Below, in pieces: positions 1-5,396 of a stretch of DNA of 6,266 nt. Each line of letters begins with the position of its first letter. The first letter of the stretch is position 1. A program made the position numbers and the translations under genes. The stretch lies in assembly GCA_016765265.1 (NCBI GenBank), contig JAESQG010000126.1:7080-13345 (forward strand). Reading direction: 5' to 3'. Origin of the DNA: Pseudomonadales bacterium (GTDB lineage: Bacteria > Pseudomonadota > Gammaproteobacteria > Pseudomonadales > DC-out160). The notes below the pieces were generated by a model. The model was given only the letters and a program-made list of their open reading frames with translations. It did no database searches and had not been told where the DNA came from.

Positions 1-141
1 TCGATAGCGAAGCGTGGACTCTACACCATCAATACTCCCCTCTACATCTCTCTCATAATCCAGCAAAACGATCACCACTTCCGAATCATATTCGACAATT
101 TCATTATGCCGGCAGCAAGGATACCAATGTTTTACCCCGAT
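1..141 (-). other. possible coding fragment running off the left edge
   Basis: A 47-codon open frame runs leftward from just after a TAA (144-142) to the first base of the window. The residues read like real protein, with an acidic and hydrophobic stretch (SEVVIVLLDYERDVEG), but I find no start codon with a ribosome binding site. The only in-frame starts are adjacent GTGs near base 78 without a usable Shine-Dalgarno. It could be the front of a gene with a decayed start, a pseudogene remnant, or chance. A competing plus-strand open frame covers the same bases. I recognise no family. Confidence 0.2.
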
Positions 142-197
142 TTATTGAAAAAATAGCGAAGAGAGAAAAAGCGCAATACAGGGTCATGGAAGGTTTC

Positions 198-229
198 GAC
201 CACACTTGTTGCTGGGAACAAGTGTGGTC
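198..229. terminator. strong hairpin, possible (bidirectional) terminator
   Basis: Perfect 13-bp inverted repeat GACCACACTTGTT / AACAAGTGTGGTC with a 6-base loop (GCTGGG). In the plus direction it is followed within five bases by TATTTT, a weak U-tract. In the minus direction no T-run follows. It lies about 90 bases beyond the stop of the minus-strand gene at 322 and just right of the possible fragment at the left edge, which fits a transcription stop between gene blocks. The stem is longer than most intrinsic terminators, so a mobile-element end or protein-binding palindrome is also possible. Confidence 0.45.
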
Positions 230-231
230 CC

Positions 232-260
232 GTATTTTAAATTCGATCGATTTAAAATAC
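232..260. repeat. AT-rich perfect inverted repeat adjoining the 198-229 hairpin
   Basis: Perfect 11-bp arms GTATTTTAAAT / ATTTAAAATAC separated by seven bases (TCGATCG, itself containing the palindrome CGATCG). It starts two bases after the neighbouring 13-bp hairpin, so the two form a tandem stem-loop unit of about 63 bases. On the minus strand it would be the first structure met by transcripts leaving the gene that ends at 322. It may be part of a terminator, or a symmetric operator-like site. Confidence 0.45.
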
Positions 261-321
261 ACTCAGAAAACTGAAAGTCCTTAGGAGTCCTCTATCAATA
301 GTGAAGGAGATTGCGGTGTAA

Positions 322-756
322 TTAAAAATGTAAGGCCCAACGCAAACGAACGGCACTGAAATCGGTCTCTAAATTAAATTGAATGCGGGTGACACGCGGT
401 GCAACACTAGTTGCTTGAGCTTGCGATACTGGTACATTACGGTGGATCAAAGCTGAATTTTTGTGGACCAAGCCCCACAGCGTTCGCAAAATAACGCCCA
501 TAGCTATCTCTGAAATTTCCAAAATTTCATCACTTTTTCTACTTGTCACTATATTATTGAGACCATCGATACAATTTATTCCGGCGATATCCACAAAATC
601 TTTGTGTAGACTATTACATTCAGCACCGTTCATCATTAGCGTCTCCTGCTCATAGGCTAAAAGCGAGATATCACGAGCGCTGAATATGTCATCATTAGCT
701 AATACCGAGCAAGGTAATAAACAAATTATTAATCCTATTATTAAGTTTATTTTCAC
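322..756 (-). CDS. small exported protein of unknown function with OMP-like C-terminus
   Basis: The longest frame starts with GTG at 762, but that codon overlaps the Shine-Dalgarno GATGAGG. The second GTG, at 756, sits five bases after GAGG and gives a clean 144-residue protein. Its N-terminus is a typical Sec signal peptide (VKINLIIGLIICLLPCSVLA) with likely cleavage before NDD. The mature part is about 125 residues. It has one pair of cysteines (49 and 64, counted from the 762 start) that could form a disulfide, a mostly helical-looking middle, and a C-terminal stretch of two alternating hydrophobic/polar segments. The end, VRLRWALHF, has a terminal Phe with hydrophobic residues at -3, -5, -7 and -9, the pattern of the outer-membrane beta-signal recognised by BAM. 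The protein is too short for a full barrel. No family is recognised. It is preceded by its own candidate promoter, and the gene upstream on the same strand is 461 bases away. Confidence 0.75.
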   Translation of the reverse strand: MKINLIIGLIICLLPCSVLANDDIFSARDISLLAYEQETLMMNGAECNSLHKDFVDIAGINCIDGLNNIVTSRKSDEILEISEIAMGVILRTLWGLVHKNSALIHRNVPVSQAQATSVAPRVTRIQFNLETDFSAVRLRWALHF

Positions 757-761
757 GCGCA

Positions 762-768
762 CCTCATC
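762..768 (-). promoter_or_regulatory. ribosome binding site deciding the GTG start at 756
   Basis: Minus-strand GATGAGG ends five bases before the GTG at 756. The upstream GTG at 762 shares its G with this motif and so is unlikely to be the start. Using 756 removes two residues and places the Lys directly at the front of the signal peptide. Confidence 0.6.
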
Positions 769-847
769 AATCGAAACTACTGCTCGATAGCATCCTTACA
801 CCTGCATTTCCGTTACAAAATAGTACATTTATCGAACAACTGAATAT

Positions 848-876
848 ATATTAACCAATAATGTGATTCTTGTCAC
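848..876 (-). promoter_or_regulatory. candidate sigma-70 promoter for the exported protein gene
   Basis: On the minus strand, GTGACA (876-871; five of six matches to TTGACA) is followed after 17 bases by TAATAT (853-848; four of six matches to TATAAT). Transcription would begin near 841, giving a leader of about 80 bases before the GTG at 756. The -35 overlaps the CRP-like palindrome. Confidence 0.35.
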
Positions 877-877
877 G
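862..877. promoter_or_regulatory. CRP-like palindrome
   Basis: TGTGA-N6-TCACG matches the cAMP-CRP consensus TGTGA-N6-TCACA at nine of ten positions and sits in an AT-rich context. It covers the -35 of the candidate minus-strand promoter, and lies just upstream of a plus-strand TATAAT (881-886). Binding there would more easily repress than activate either promoter as drawn. The call rests on the motif alone. Confidence 0.35.
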
Positions 878-916
878 AAATATAATGGCTTAATCTGTTT
901 TAGACACACATTAAAT

Positions 917-987
917 ACACTGCTATATGCCTAATATTTATTACTCTAAGGTTTGTTCAATCTAGAGTAACTGGCAAATAGCAGTGT
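917..987. repeat. 71-base imperfect inverted repeat (long hairpin)
   Basis: The outer arms 917-931 and 973-987 pair over 15 positions with a single mismatch (ACACTGCTAT-A/T-TGCC). After an unequal internal loop (9 versus 2 bases), a perfect 8-bp inner stem follows (TTACTCTA 941-948 / TAGAGTAA 963-970) closing a 14-base loop. This is far more pairing than expected for unstructured intergenic DNA. Confidence 0.6.
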
Positions 988-989
988 TT

Positions 990-1011
990 AGCTCTCTTTT
1001 GCTAGAGAGCT
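990..1011. repeat. 8-bp perfect hairpin
   Basis: AGCTCTCT (990-997) and AGAGAGCT (1004-1011) are perfect reverse complements around a 6-base loop (TTTGCT). It starts two bases after the 917-987 hairpin. No T-run follows on either strand, so it is not a stand-alone terminator. Confidence 0.5.
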
Positions 1012-1072
1012 CCTTATCTCCATGGCATATATATAAATTCATTTTATTGAGATAGAAAGTGGGGAATAAGGA
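1011..1072. repeat. 62-base stem-loop, third in the chain
   Basis: TCCTTAT (1011-1017) pairs with ATAAGGA (1066-1072). With C1018 bulged out, TCC (1019-1021) continues against GGA (1063-1065), giving a 10-bp stem. An alternative, shorter pairing (TATCTC 1015-1020 with GAGATA 1049-1054) competes with it. The first base is shared with the preceding hairpin. Confidence 0.4.
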
Positions 1073-1202
1073 TGAAACAATGCCATCTTATTGAAGTTTA
1101 AGGTATTTTTTATATATCAATTCACGAATTAACACGCGGCAAAAACAAACACCGCGCTAGACTATCCCCTAATCACGCCACTTGCTCGATAAATCAGAAG
1201 GG

Positions 1203-1229
1203 CTCTTAGCGAACTTCCTCTCGCTAGAG
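1203..1229 (-). terminator. hairpin overlapping the stop codon of the lipoprotein-like gene
   Basis: CTC-TAGCGA and TCGCTA-GAG pair over nine positions with one bulged base and an 8-base loop; the stop codon TAG (1226-1224) lies in the stem. No T-run follows on the minus strand, so it may stabilise the 3' end or give weak or factor-dependent termination. Confidence 0.3.
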
Positions 1230-2018
1230 AGGAGGATCCTCACCTTGTTTACAATTACCCCAATCACAACGTACAACTACTTGATTACCGTCGTTACAAT
1301 AAACGCCGTAATACTCTAAAGGCCATTTGCTGTAGATGTTTATGACCGAATTTTCTAAACAAATACGCTGGCGAGCAATTTTTTCCACTAGCACCAAAGA
1401 TCTTCCCTTATTTCTCTGTCCTTTCAGATTAGAGTCAATTTTGGGTACAAGGTGAGGCTGAGTCGTTGCTTCTTCCATATGATCGGCCTTAATTTTTTCT
1501 AACACTGGAAATAAGACTTCATTTTTATCCATATCCTTCTGTCCGCTGCGATAAGGATCTAGATATCGTTCGCAGGCCTTTTCTCTATAATTAGTTCGCA
1601 CTATACGCCCGACCAAATCGACATTACCGTCTTGTTGAGCTTCCAAAACAAATCGAATAGCATCCAACTGCCCAGCAATCTTTCCTTTTTGTCCCTGCCG
1701 AAGCTGAATATTGTCGTTAAGTTCTTTTTCACTAACAGCGATATAGGGCCAATTTTTTTCCCACCATTTATGTTGGACTAACCTACCATAACCTTCCAGA
1801 TGGGTCCCGCCTTGAGCGCAGGCATCAGCAATCGCCTGTAGGCGAATATTCTCTTTGATGGCATATTGGGCAGCCGAATATCGCTGTTCGATGGAATAAT
1901 GTATTACTTTTTTGCCAGCACATCCGAGCCCCCCCACTGTCACCAACAATAACAAAATGATGAGCCGAAACCGTAATATCCACCGCTGCTTAACAAAATT
2001 AATTGAGCTTTCCACCAC
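1224..2018 (-). CDS. membrane-anchored or lipoprotein-like periplasmic protein, function unknown
   Basis: 264 residues from the GTG at 2018; a second GTG at 2015 is better spaced (seven bases) from the Shine-Dalgarno AGAGG (2027-2023), so the protein may be one residue shorter. The N-terminus has basic residues (KQRWILRFR), a hydrophobic core, and a Gly-Leu-Gly-Cys-Ala junction at residues 30-34. That resembles a lipobox with Cys33 as the acylated residue, although Gly rather than Leu/Val/Ile at -3 makes it non-canonical. The rest is soluble, with a helical first half rich in Gln/Lys/Glu and a C-terminal part (about 205-256). It carries six further cysteines (67, 149, 220, 241, 251, 256), an even number suited to disulfides in the periplasm. 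I recognise no domain. It is divergent from the Lit-like membrane protein and shares a 184-base upstream region with it. Its function is unknown. Confidence 0.7.
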   Translation of the reverse strand: MVESSINFVKQRWILRFRLIILLLLVTVGGLGCAGKKVIHYSIEQRYSAAQYAIKENIRLQAIADACAQGGTHLEGYGRLVQHKWWEKNWPYIAVSEKELNDNIQLRQGQKGKIAGQLDAIRFVLEAQQDGNVDLVGRIVRTNYREKACERYLDPYRSGQKDMDKNEVLFPVLEKIKADHMEEATTQPHLVPKIDSNLKGQRNKGRSLVLVEKIARQRICLENSVINIYSKWPLEYYGVYCNDGNQVVVRCDWGNCKQGEDPPL

Positions 2019-2160
2019 CTCACCTCTATGAAATCAAGTTCTACCAATCAACTTAGAATATATAAATGAATTATAATATTAGCAAAAAAAATCAAAAACT
2101 TTTGTTATTATCCTGAAAACTCTTTGGAATGCGAAATAACCCTGTAGAACTACTGACATC

Positions 2161-2182
2161 CCAGTACACCAACTGGTACTGG
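2161..2182 (+). promoter_or_regulatory. leader hairpin just upstream of the Lit-like gene's ribosome binding site
   Basis: CCAGTAC (2161-2167) and GTACTGG (2176-2182) are perfect arms around an 8-base loop, ending six bases before the Shine-Dalgarno GAGGA (2189-2193). It could be an operator in DNA or a translation-modulating stem in the mRNA. Nothing in the sequence decides between these. A weak sigma-70-like promoter (TTGTTA, 17 bases, TGGAAT) begins near 2105. Confidence 0.3.
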
Positions 2183-2202
2183 CGGTTTGAGGACCATCTA
2201 AT

Positions 2203-2979
2203 ATGAAACTATCTATCGATCAAGCAAAGTCGACTCAAAGATCAGTCGCCTCGAATTTTGCTTGGTTTGGGACTTTTTTACTTATCATCGTATCTTGCTT
2301 TTATTTAGGTTGGAAAACACTCGCCACCGTGGATTTCCTTTATCCTTTTTGGTACCAACAAATTGGAATCGATCACGCGATCGACCGATTTAGCCCCCAA
2401 AACCGCTACAAGAATAATTTTGCTGAAACAGATGATGCCGAACGCTTTCGATTATTCAATGCTATTTTGGAAGCCGTACAGAATGAGGGTAAAGGTCTAA
2501 GCAGCATCAAATATCATCATCCAAACGGTGAACCCATTGACACCTTGCTAAGAAAAGCGGAAATTGTTCACCTACAAGATGTTGCCAAGATCATAACAGC
2601 CTTTTTTTGGGCAGGATTAATATCAACTATTACTCTTTTCCCTGCTTTGGTATTACTTCAAATAAAAAAAATACCGATGCCAAAAATCACAACGCTCATA
2701 GTATCCCTTAGTGCTATTTTTTCCGTCGCTGGTGTACTTGTTTTAACGATAGGGCCCGTAAAATTTTTTTACGCCTTGCACTCTTATATATTCCCCGACA
2801 ACCATCAATGGTTTTTCTACTATCAAGACTCACTAATGACGACCATGATGCTAGCACCAACACTATTCGGTTATATTGCTTTTTCTTGGGCGCTACTTAG
2901 CTTTATTTTTATAGCGCTTCTGTTACAAGGCTGCCATTACTATATACAGAATTCTATCTCTCGGGAAAAATCAAAATAA
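2203..2979 (+). CDS. DUF1461/Lit-like integral membrane protein
   Basis: 258 residues from ATG, with GAGGA nine bases upstream. Four membrane segments are visible at about 19-41, 127-153, 164-188 and 214-243. An ~85-residue extracytoplasmic domain lies between the first two, and a short outer loop between the third and fourth. Motifs fit the DUF1461 family as I know it: a His-X-X-Asp just before helix 2 (EIVHLQDVAKI, His123, Asp126), and a Leu-His segment with a downstream Trp and Asp-Ser-Leu before helix 4 (His193, Trp203, Asp209). Characterised members in Firmicutes are Lit, which moves an acyl chain from the lipoprotein diacylglycerol to the N-terminal cysteine amine to make lyso-lipoproteins, and outward-facing histidines are thought to be catalytic. 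Family membership is my judgement from topology and motifs. The Lit activity is inferred and less certain in a Gram-negative. The gene is divergent from a lipoprotein-like gene and its last 26 bases overlap the kinase gene on the other strand. Confidence 0.7.
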   Translation: MKLSIDQAKSTQRSVASNFAWFGTFLLIIVSCFYLGWKTLATVDFLYPFWYQQIGIDHAIDRFSPQNRYKNNFAETDDAERFRLFNAILEAVQNEGKGLSSIKYHHPNGEPIDTLLRKAEIVHLQDVAKIITAFFWAGLISTITLFPALVLLQIKKIPMPKITTLIVSLSAIFSVAGVLVLTIGPVKFFYALHSYIFPDNHQWFFYYQDSLMTTMMLAPTLFGYIAFSWALLSFIFIALLLQGCHYYIQNSISREKSK

Positions 2980-4369
2980 ATTTAGCGCCACCTAAGCGTG
3001 AATCAGCTATTCGTATTTTTCCACCATAGCTTTTTACTATATCAGAGACTACCGCCAACCCTATACCTTGCCCAACGTGTTGCGTATCGAGTCTTGCTCC
3101 TCGCGTCAACAACACATCCCTAAGAGCAAGTGGAATTCCAGCACCATCATCTTCTATGGTGATAACAAGTTCAGACAATCGCCCTTCATTTTTTCGAGCA
3201 CCGCCCGTAACAGATAATGCGATTATTGAGCGAGAGTGTTTATAGGCATTATCCAAAAGATTGCCGATCAGCTCCATTAAATCTTCCTCGCCACCGGGAA
3301 AAACAGCATCCTCCCCCAATTCAGTTGTCTGCTGTACTTTCTTATCTAGATATATCTTTTTCAGTGCATTTAGCATTTTAATGGCGACAGGCTTAATTTC
3401 AATGCCACTGACGATTGTAGAGGGGCCTGCAGCAACTGTCCTCTGCAGTTGGTACTGCACAATTTGATCCATTCGTTGCACTTCGCCTTCTACCACATCT
3501 TGGTATTCAGCCAGGTCAACAATAGTGCCTCGAAACCCCCTAAGAACCGCTAGAGGCGTCTTCAAACTATGGGCCAAATCAGACATTGTATTTTTGTAAC
3601 GCTCACGTTGACGAATTTCATTTTCCACTAACAAATTAAATGTCCGCATCAAACCCTGCAATTCCATAGGGTAGTGGTTTTGCAATTGATTCGCCTTACC
3701 CTTTTCAATATTAAGCAGCTCATCTCTCATTTTGTCTAAAGGCTTCATTCCCCAGCGTAATAATATCCATTGAAATAACAACAGTAATAACGCAATCCCA
3801 CCCAACCACCCCCACAAAGTTTGTCTAAAGCTATTACGTTGCGCAAAGAACGGTTGTTGTGATTCAACGATGGTGACATTGAAGAGCGGCGCTACACCGG
3901 AAAACATTTCCCAAGTAATACCTTGCGTCAAATAAAACACCGCGTCGTCATCCTGTGTCATTGAACGACCAAAGCGCTGTTGTCCTTGCTTTAGATTCAT
4001 GGGGTAAGAAACCTTTAGCCCCAAAGCAGATTCTGAGAGCCAAATCACTTCAGACTGAGCATCACTTACGATACCATACAGACCGGAACCAATTTGATTA
4101 AGACGTTGCTCTTGCAGACTCACAGGCAACATTAGTTTGCCGTCATTTTCTTCTGCAGCAGTGAGCAAAGCATATATATGTATTTGCAACCGCTCTTTTA
4201 CATTGCTCTCGATACCGTTTAGGAATGCTTGCTCCAATATAAAACCAGTGCTGCCGAGAAACAAACACAATAATACAGTGGCCGACACCAGTAATCGTCC
4301 CTGTAAGGAATCAACTATGCGTTGCCTAATCCAAGGCAAATCGATAACCACGCCCACGAAGCGTTTCAA
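2954..4369 (-). CDS. PhoQ-like sensor histidine kinase
   Basis: 471 residues from a TTG at 4369. No ATG precedes the first membrane helix; GTG at 4357 or 4351 and TTG at 4339 are alternatives and none has a good Shine-Dalgarno, so translation is probably coupled to the regulator gene it overlaps by 44 bases. Order: membrane helix about 27-48; periplasmic sensor about 49-183; helix about 185-206; HAMP-like linker about 207-255; dimerisation domain with the H-box DLAHSLKTPLAVL (phospho-acceptor His267); ATPase domain with N-box ELIGNLLDNAYKH (366-378), G1 box DDGAG (407-411) and G2 box GQGIGLAV (433-440). The HSLKTPLAVL box and overall layout match the PhoQ group. The sensor contains a triple Asp (140-142) ahead of its last beta region, placed like the acidic patch of enteric PhoQ, but shorter. 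The likely signal is divalent cations, pH or membrane-active peptides; this is inference. It should phosphorylate the regulator encoded just upstream. Confidence 0.92.
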   Translation of the reverse strand: MKRFVGVVIDLPWIRQRIVDSLQGRLLVSATVLLCLFLGSTGFILEQAFLNGIESNVKERLQIHIYALLTAAEENDGKLMLPVSLQEQRLNQIGSGLYGIVSDAQSEVIWLSESALGLKVSYPMNLKQGQQRFGRSMTQDDDAVFYLTQGITWEMFSGVAPLFNVTIVESQQPFFAQRNSFRQTLWGWLGGIALLLLLFQWILLRWGMKPLDKMRDELLNIEKGKANQLQNHYPMELQGLMRTFNLLVENEIRQRERYKNTMSDLAHSLKTPLAVLRGFRGTIVDLAEYQDVVEGEVQRMDQIVQYQLQRTVAAGPSTIVSGIEIKPVAIKMLNALKKIYLDKKVQQTTELGEDAVFPGGEEDLMELIGNLLDNAYKHSRSIIALSVTGGARKNEGRLSELVITIEDDGAGIPLALRDVLLTRGARLDTQHVGQGIGLAVVSDIVKSYGGKIRIADSRLGGAKFILIFPER

Positions 4370-4997
4370 TGGGTTTTAGAGTGTTTTGAGGATCCATTTT
4401 TTTTCTCAATCGACCAACAAACACTTCGATCACATTGCTATCCAGATCAAAATCTTGGTCATAGATATGTTCCGTTAATGTTGTTTTCGAGACCACCTCG
4501 CCAGAATGCAGCATTAAATACTCTAACACCTTATACTCGTACGCGGTCAGATCTAATCCGGAACCTTCTACCTGAACCGATTGTGTAACCGTATCCAAAT
4601 GAACAGGGCCTTTCTTAACAACGGGGGACGCCAATCCCACGGAGCGCCTCATAAGAGCATTCAGCCGAGCTACTAGCTCTTCCATACGAAAAGGCTTCAC
4701 TAGATAATCATCGGCACCCGCATCCAGACCATTCACTTTATCTTGCCAATGACCTCTAGCGGTCAATATTAAGATAGGGAATTTTTTATCGTCTGCTCGC
4801 AACTTTTCGATTAATTCTATCCCCGTTATCTTTGGCAAACCTATATCTATTACACACACGTCGTAAACAATTTCTGTGGCCAAAAACAGCCCCTCTTGAC
4901 CGTCTCCGGCACTATCAACACTAAATCCCGCTTTTTTCAACCCTGCGACCAATTGCTCTCTGATAACTATTTCATCTTCTACTATTAGCGCTCTCAT
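4326..4997 (-). CDS. PhoP-like response regulator (OmpR/PhoB family)
   Basis: 223 residues from ATG, full length for the family. The receiver domain (about 1-115) has the acidic pair Glu7/Asp8, the phospho-acceptor Asp51 (VIDIGLP), Thr79 and Lys101 (LVKPF). The stretch LTARGHWQDKV...AGADDYLVKPF is characteristic of the PhoP group. The C-terminal winged helix (about 128-221) shows the usual ELTAYEYKVLEYL-type start, the recognition-helix region SNVIEVFVGRLRKKM, and the RGRGYRF hairpin. It acts as a DNA-binding transcription factor on phosphorylation by the adjacent kinase. The start lies 27 bases after the PepSY stop with only a weak ribosome site (GCGAGA), so the three genes are likely one transcript. 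A PhoP-box-like repeat at 6149-6165 is a candidate target. Confidence 0.95.
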   Translation of the reverse strand: MRALIVEDEIVIREQLVAGLKKAGFSVDSAGDGQEGLFLATEIVYDVCVIDIGLPKITGIELIEKLRADDKKFPILILTARGHWQDKVNGLDAGADDYLVKPFRMEELVARLNALMRRSVGLASPVVKKGPVHLDTVTQSVQVEGSGLDLTAYEYKVLEYLMLHSGEVVSKTTLTEHIYDQDFDLDSNVIEVFVGRLRKKMDPQNTLKPIETLRGRGYRFALD

Positions 4998-5024
4998 CTT
5001 GTAATCTCGCTTAGGTTGGGGATG

Positions 5025-5393
5025 TTAGTGATCACGACGTATAATTTCACCCGTTTGCCCATCTATCCACACGGTCTTTACTCGACTATCGGGTATAATC
5101 ATTTTAATTTTATAAACCAACGATCCTTTAATTTCGCTCTTTTTTGCCGAAAGGACTTTGCCTTTGTGCTTGCGCTTCGCCTTTCTAACCGCTTCTTCCA
5201 AGCTGATCAAACCCGTACCCGCAATCAACCATTTGCTATTCCAATTCGTTTGCGGGTTGAAGGAAGACCCTTGCGCAATCGATGCCATCATTGTAATGGC
5301 GAGAATATTCACCAGGCTTGCCTTTATAAAAGAAGACTGAATAAATAAAGTCCCGACATAAATTACCTTGGAAAACATAGTTATTTTACTCAT
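5025..5393 (-). CDS. PepSY-domain protein, exported or membrane-anchored
   Basis: 122 residues from the first ATG. The C-terminal half (about 62-121) is a single PepSY domain: ISLEEAVRKAKRKHKGKVLSA, then a beta strand (VYKIKMIIPDS), then VKTVWIDGQTGEIIRRD. The domain is found in periplasmic and membrane-bound proteins and is linked to protease inhibition or binding; small PepSY genes are often paired with PhoP/PhoQ-type systems, as here. The N-terminus is unusually long, with two hydrophobic stretches (about 8-23 and 27-40). The second looks like the core of a signal peptide with cleavage near SIA-QG. Neither ATG has a clear Shine-Dalgarno, while a GTG at 5312 has AAAGG eight bases upstream but would leave a signal peptide without basic residues. 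The start is therefore uncertain. It probably modulates the envelope signal or the kinase; this is inference from context. Confidence 0.85.
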   Translation of the reverse strand: MSKITMFSKVIYVGTLFIQSSFIKASLVNILAITMMASIAQGSSFNPQTNWNSKWLIAGTGLISLEEAVRKAKRKHKGKVLSAKKSEIKGSLVYKIKMIIPDSRVKTVWIDGQTGEIIRRDH

Positions 5394-5396
5394 ACA

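Larger units (their letters stand above)
881..1111 (+). ncRNA. candidate structured RNA (promoter -10 through T-run)
   Basis: A perfect -10 (TATAAT, 881-886, without a good -35) precedes three almost contiguous stem-loops: 917-987, 990-1011 and 1011-1072. A weak AU-rich stem with one G-U pair (1085-1090 / 1099-1104) followed by six Ts (1106-1111) could end the transcript. The predicted RNA would be about 220 bases. The plus strand is favoured because only that orientation ends in a T-run. No known RNA family is recognised, and palindromic DNA elements without transcription are an alternative. Confidence 0.3.
763..1223. other. 461-base gene-free, AT-rich, highly structured stretch
   Basis: I see no credible coding frame here. 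Its left third holds the leader and candidate promoter of the gene ending at 322, and a CRP-like palindrome. Bases 917-1111 hold consecutive stem-loops and a T-run (separate entries). Bases 1112-1202 are AT-rich with one small repeat (CGCGG / CCGCG around 1135-1157). The right end carries a hairpin that overlaps the stop codon of the next gene. Confidence 0.6.

Noticed and set aside
3..284. Plus-strand open frame of 93 codons from the left edge
   Set aside because: It is histidine-rich in an odd way, runs through two perfect inverted repeats, and reads less like protein than the opposite strand. There is no evidence of a start.
951..962. GTTCAATC in the hairpin loop, resembling a tRNA T-loop
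   Set aside because: No acceptor, D or anticodon arms and no CCA end can be drawn around it.
1072..1101. Nine-codon ATG frame (MKQCHLIEV) after a purine-rich run
   Set aside because: It is too short, the AAGG directly abuts the ATG, and its start lies in a stem of the 1011-1072 stem-loop. No downstream gene on that strand would need a leader peptide.
2072..2077. Plus-strand TATAAT as promoter of the Lit-like gene
   Set aside because: There is no -35 at any acceptable spacing, and the hexamer sits over 120 bases upstream of the start in AT-rich DNA where it arises by chance.
3261..3467. Plus-strand open frame inside the kinase gene
   Set aside because: It is an antisense shadow of a conserved kinase domain. 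The same applies to the other plus-strand frames within 4137-4588, 5016-5348 and 5827-6018, and to 461-655 opposite the exported protein.
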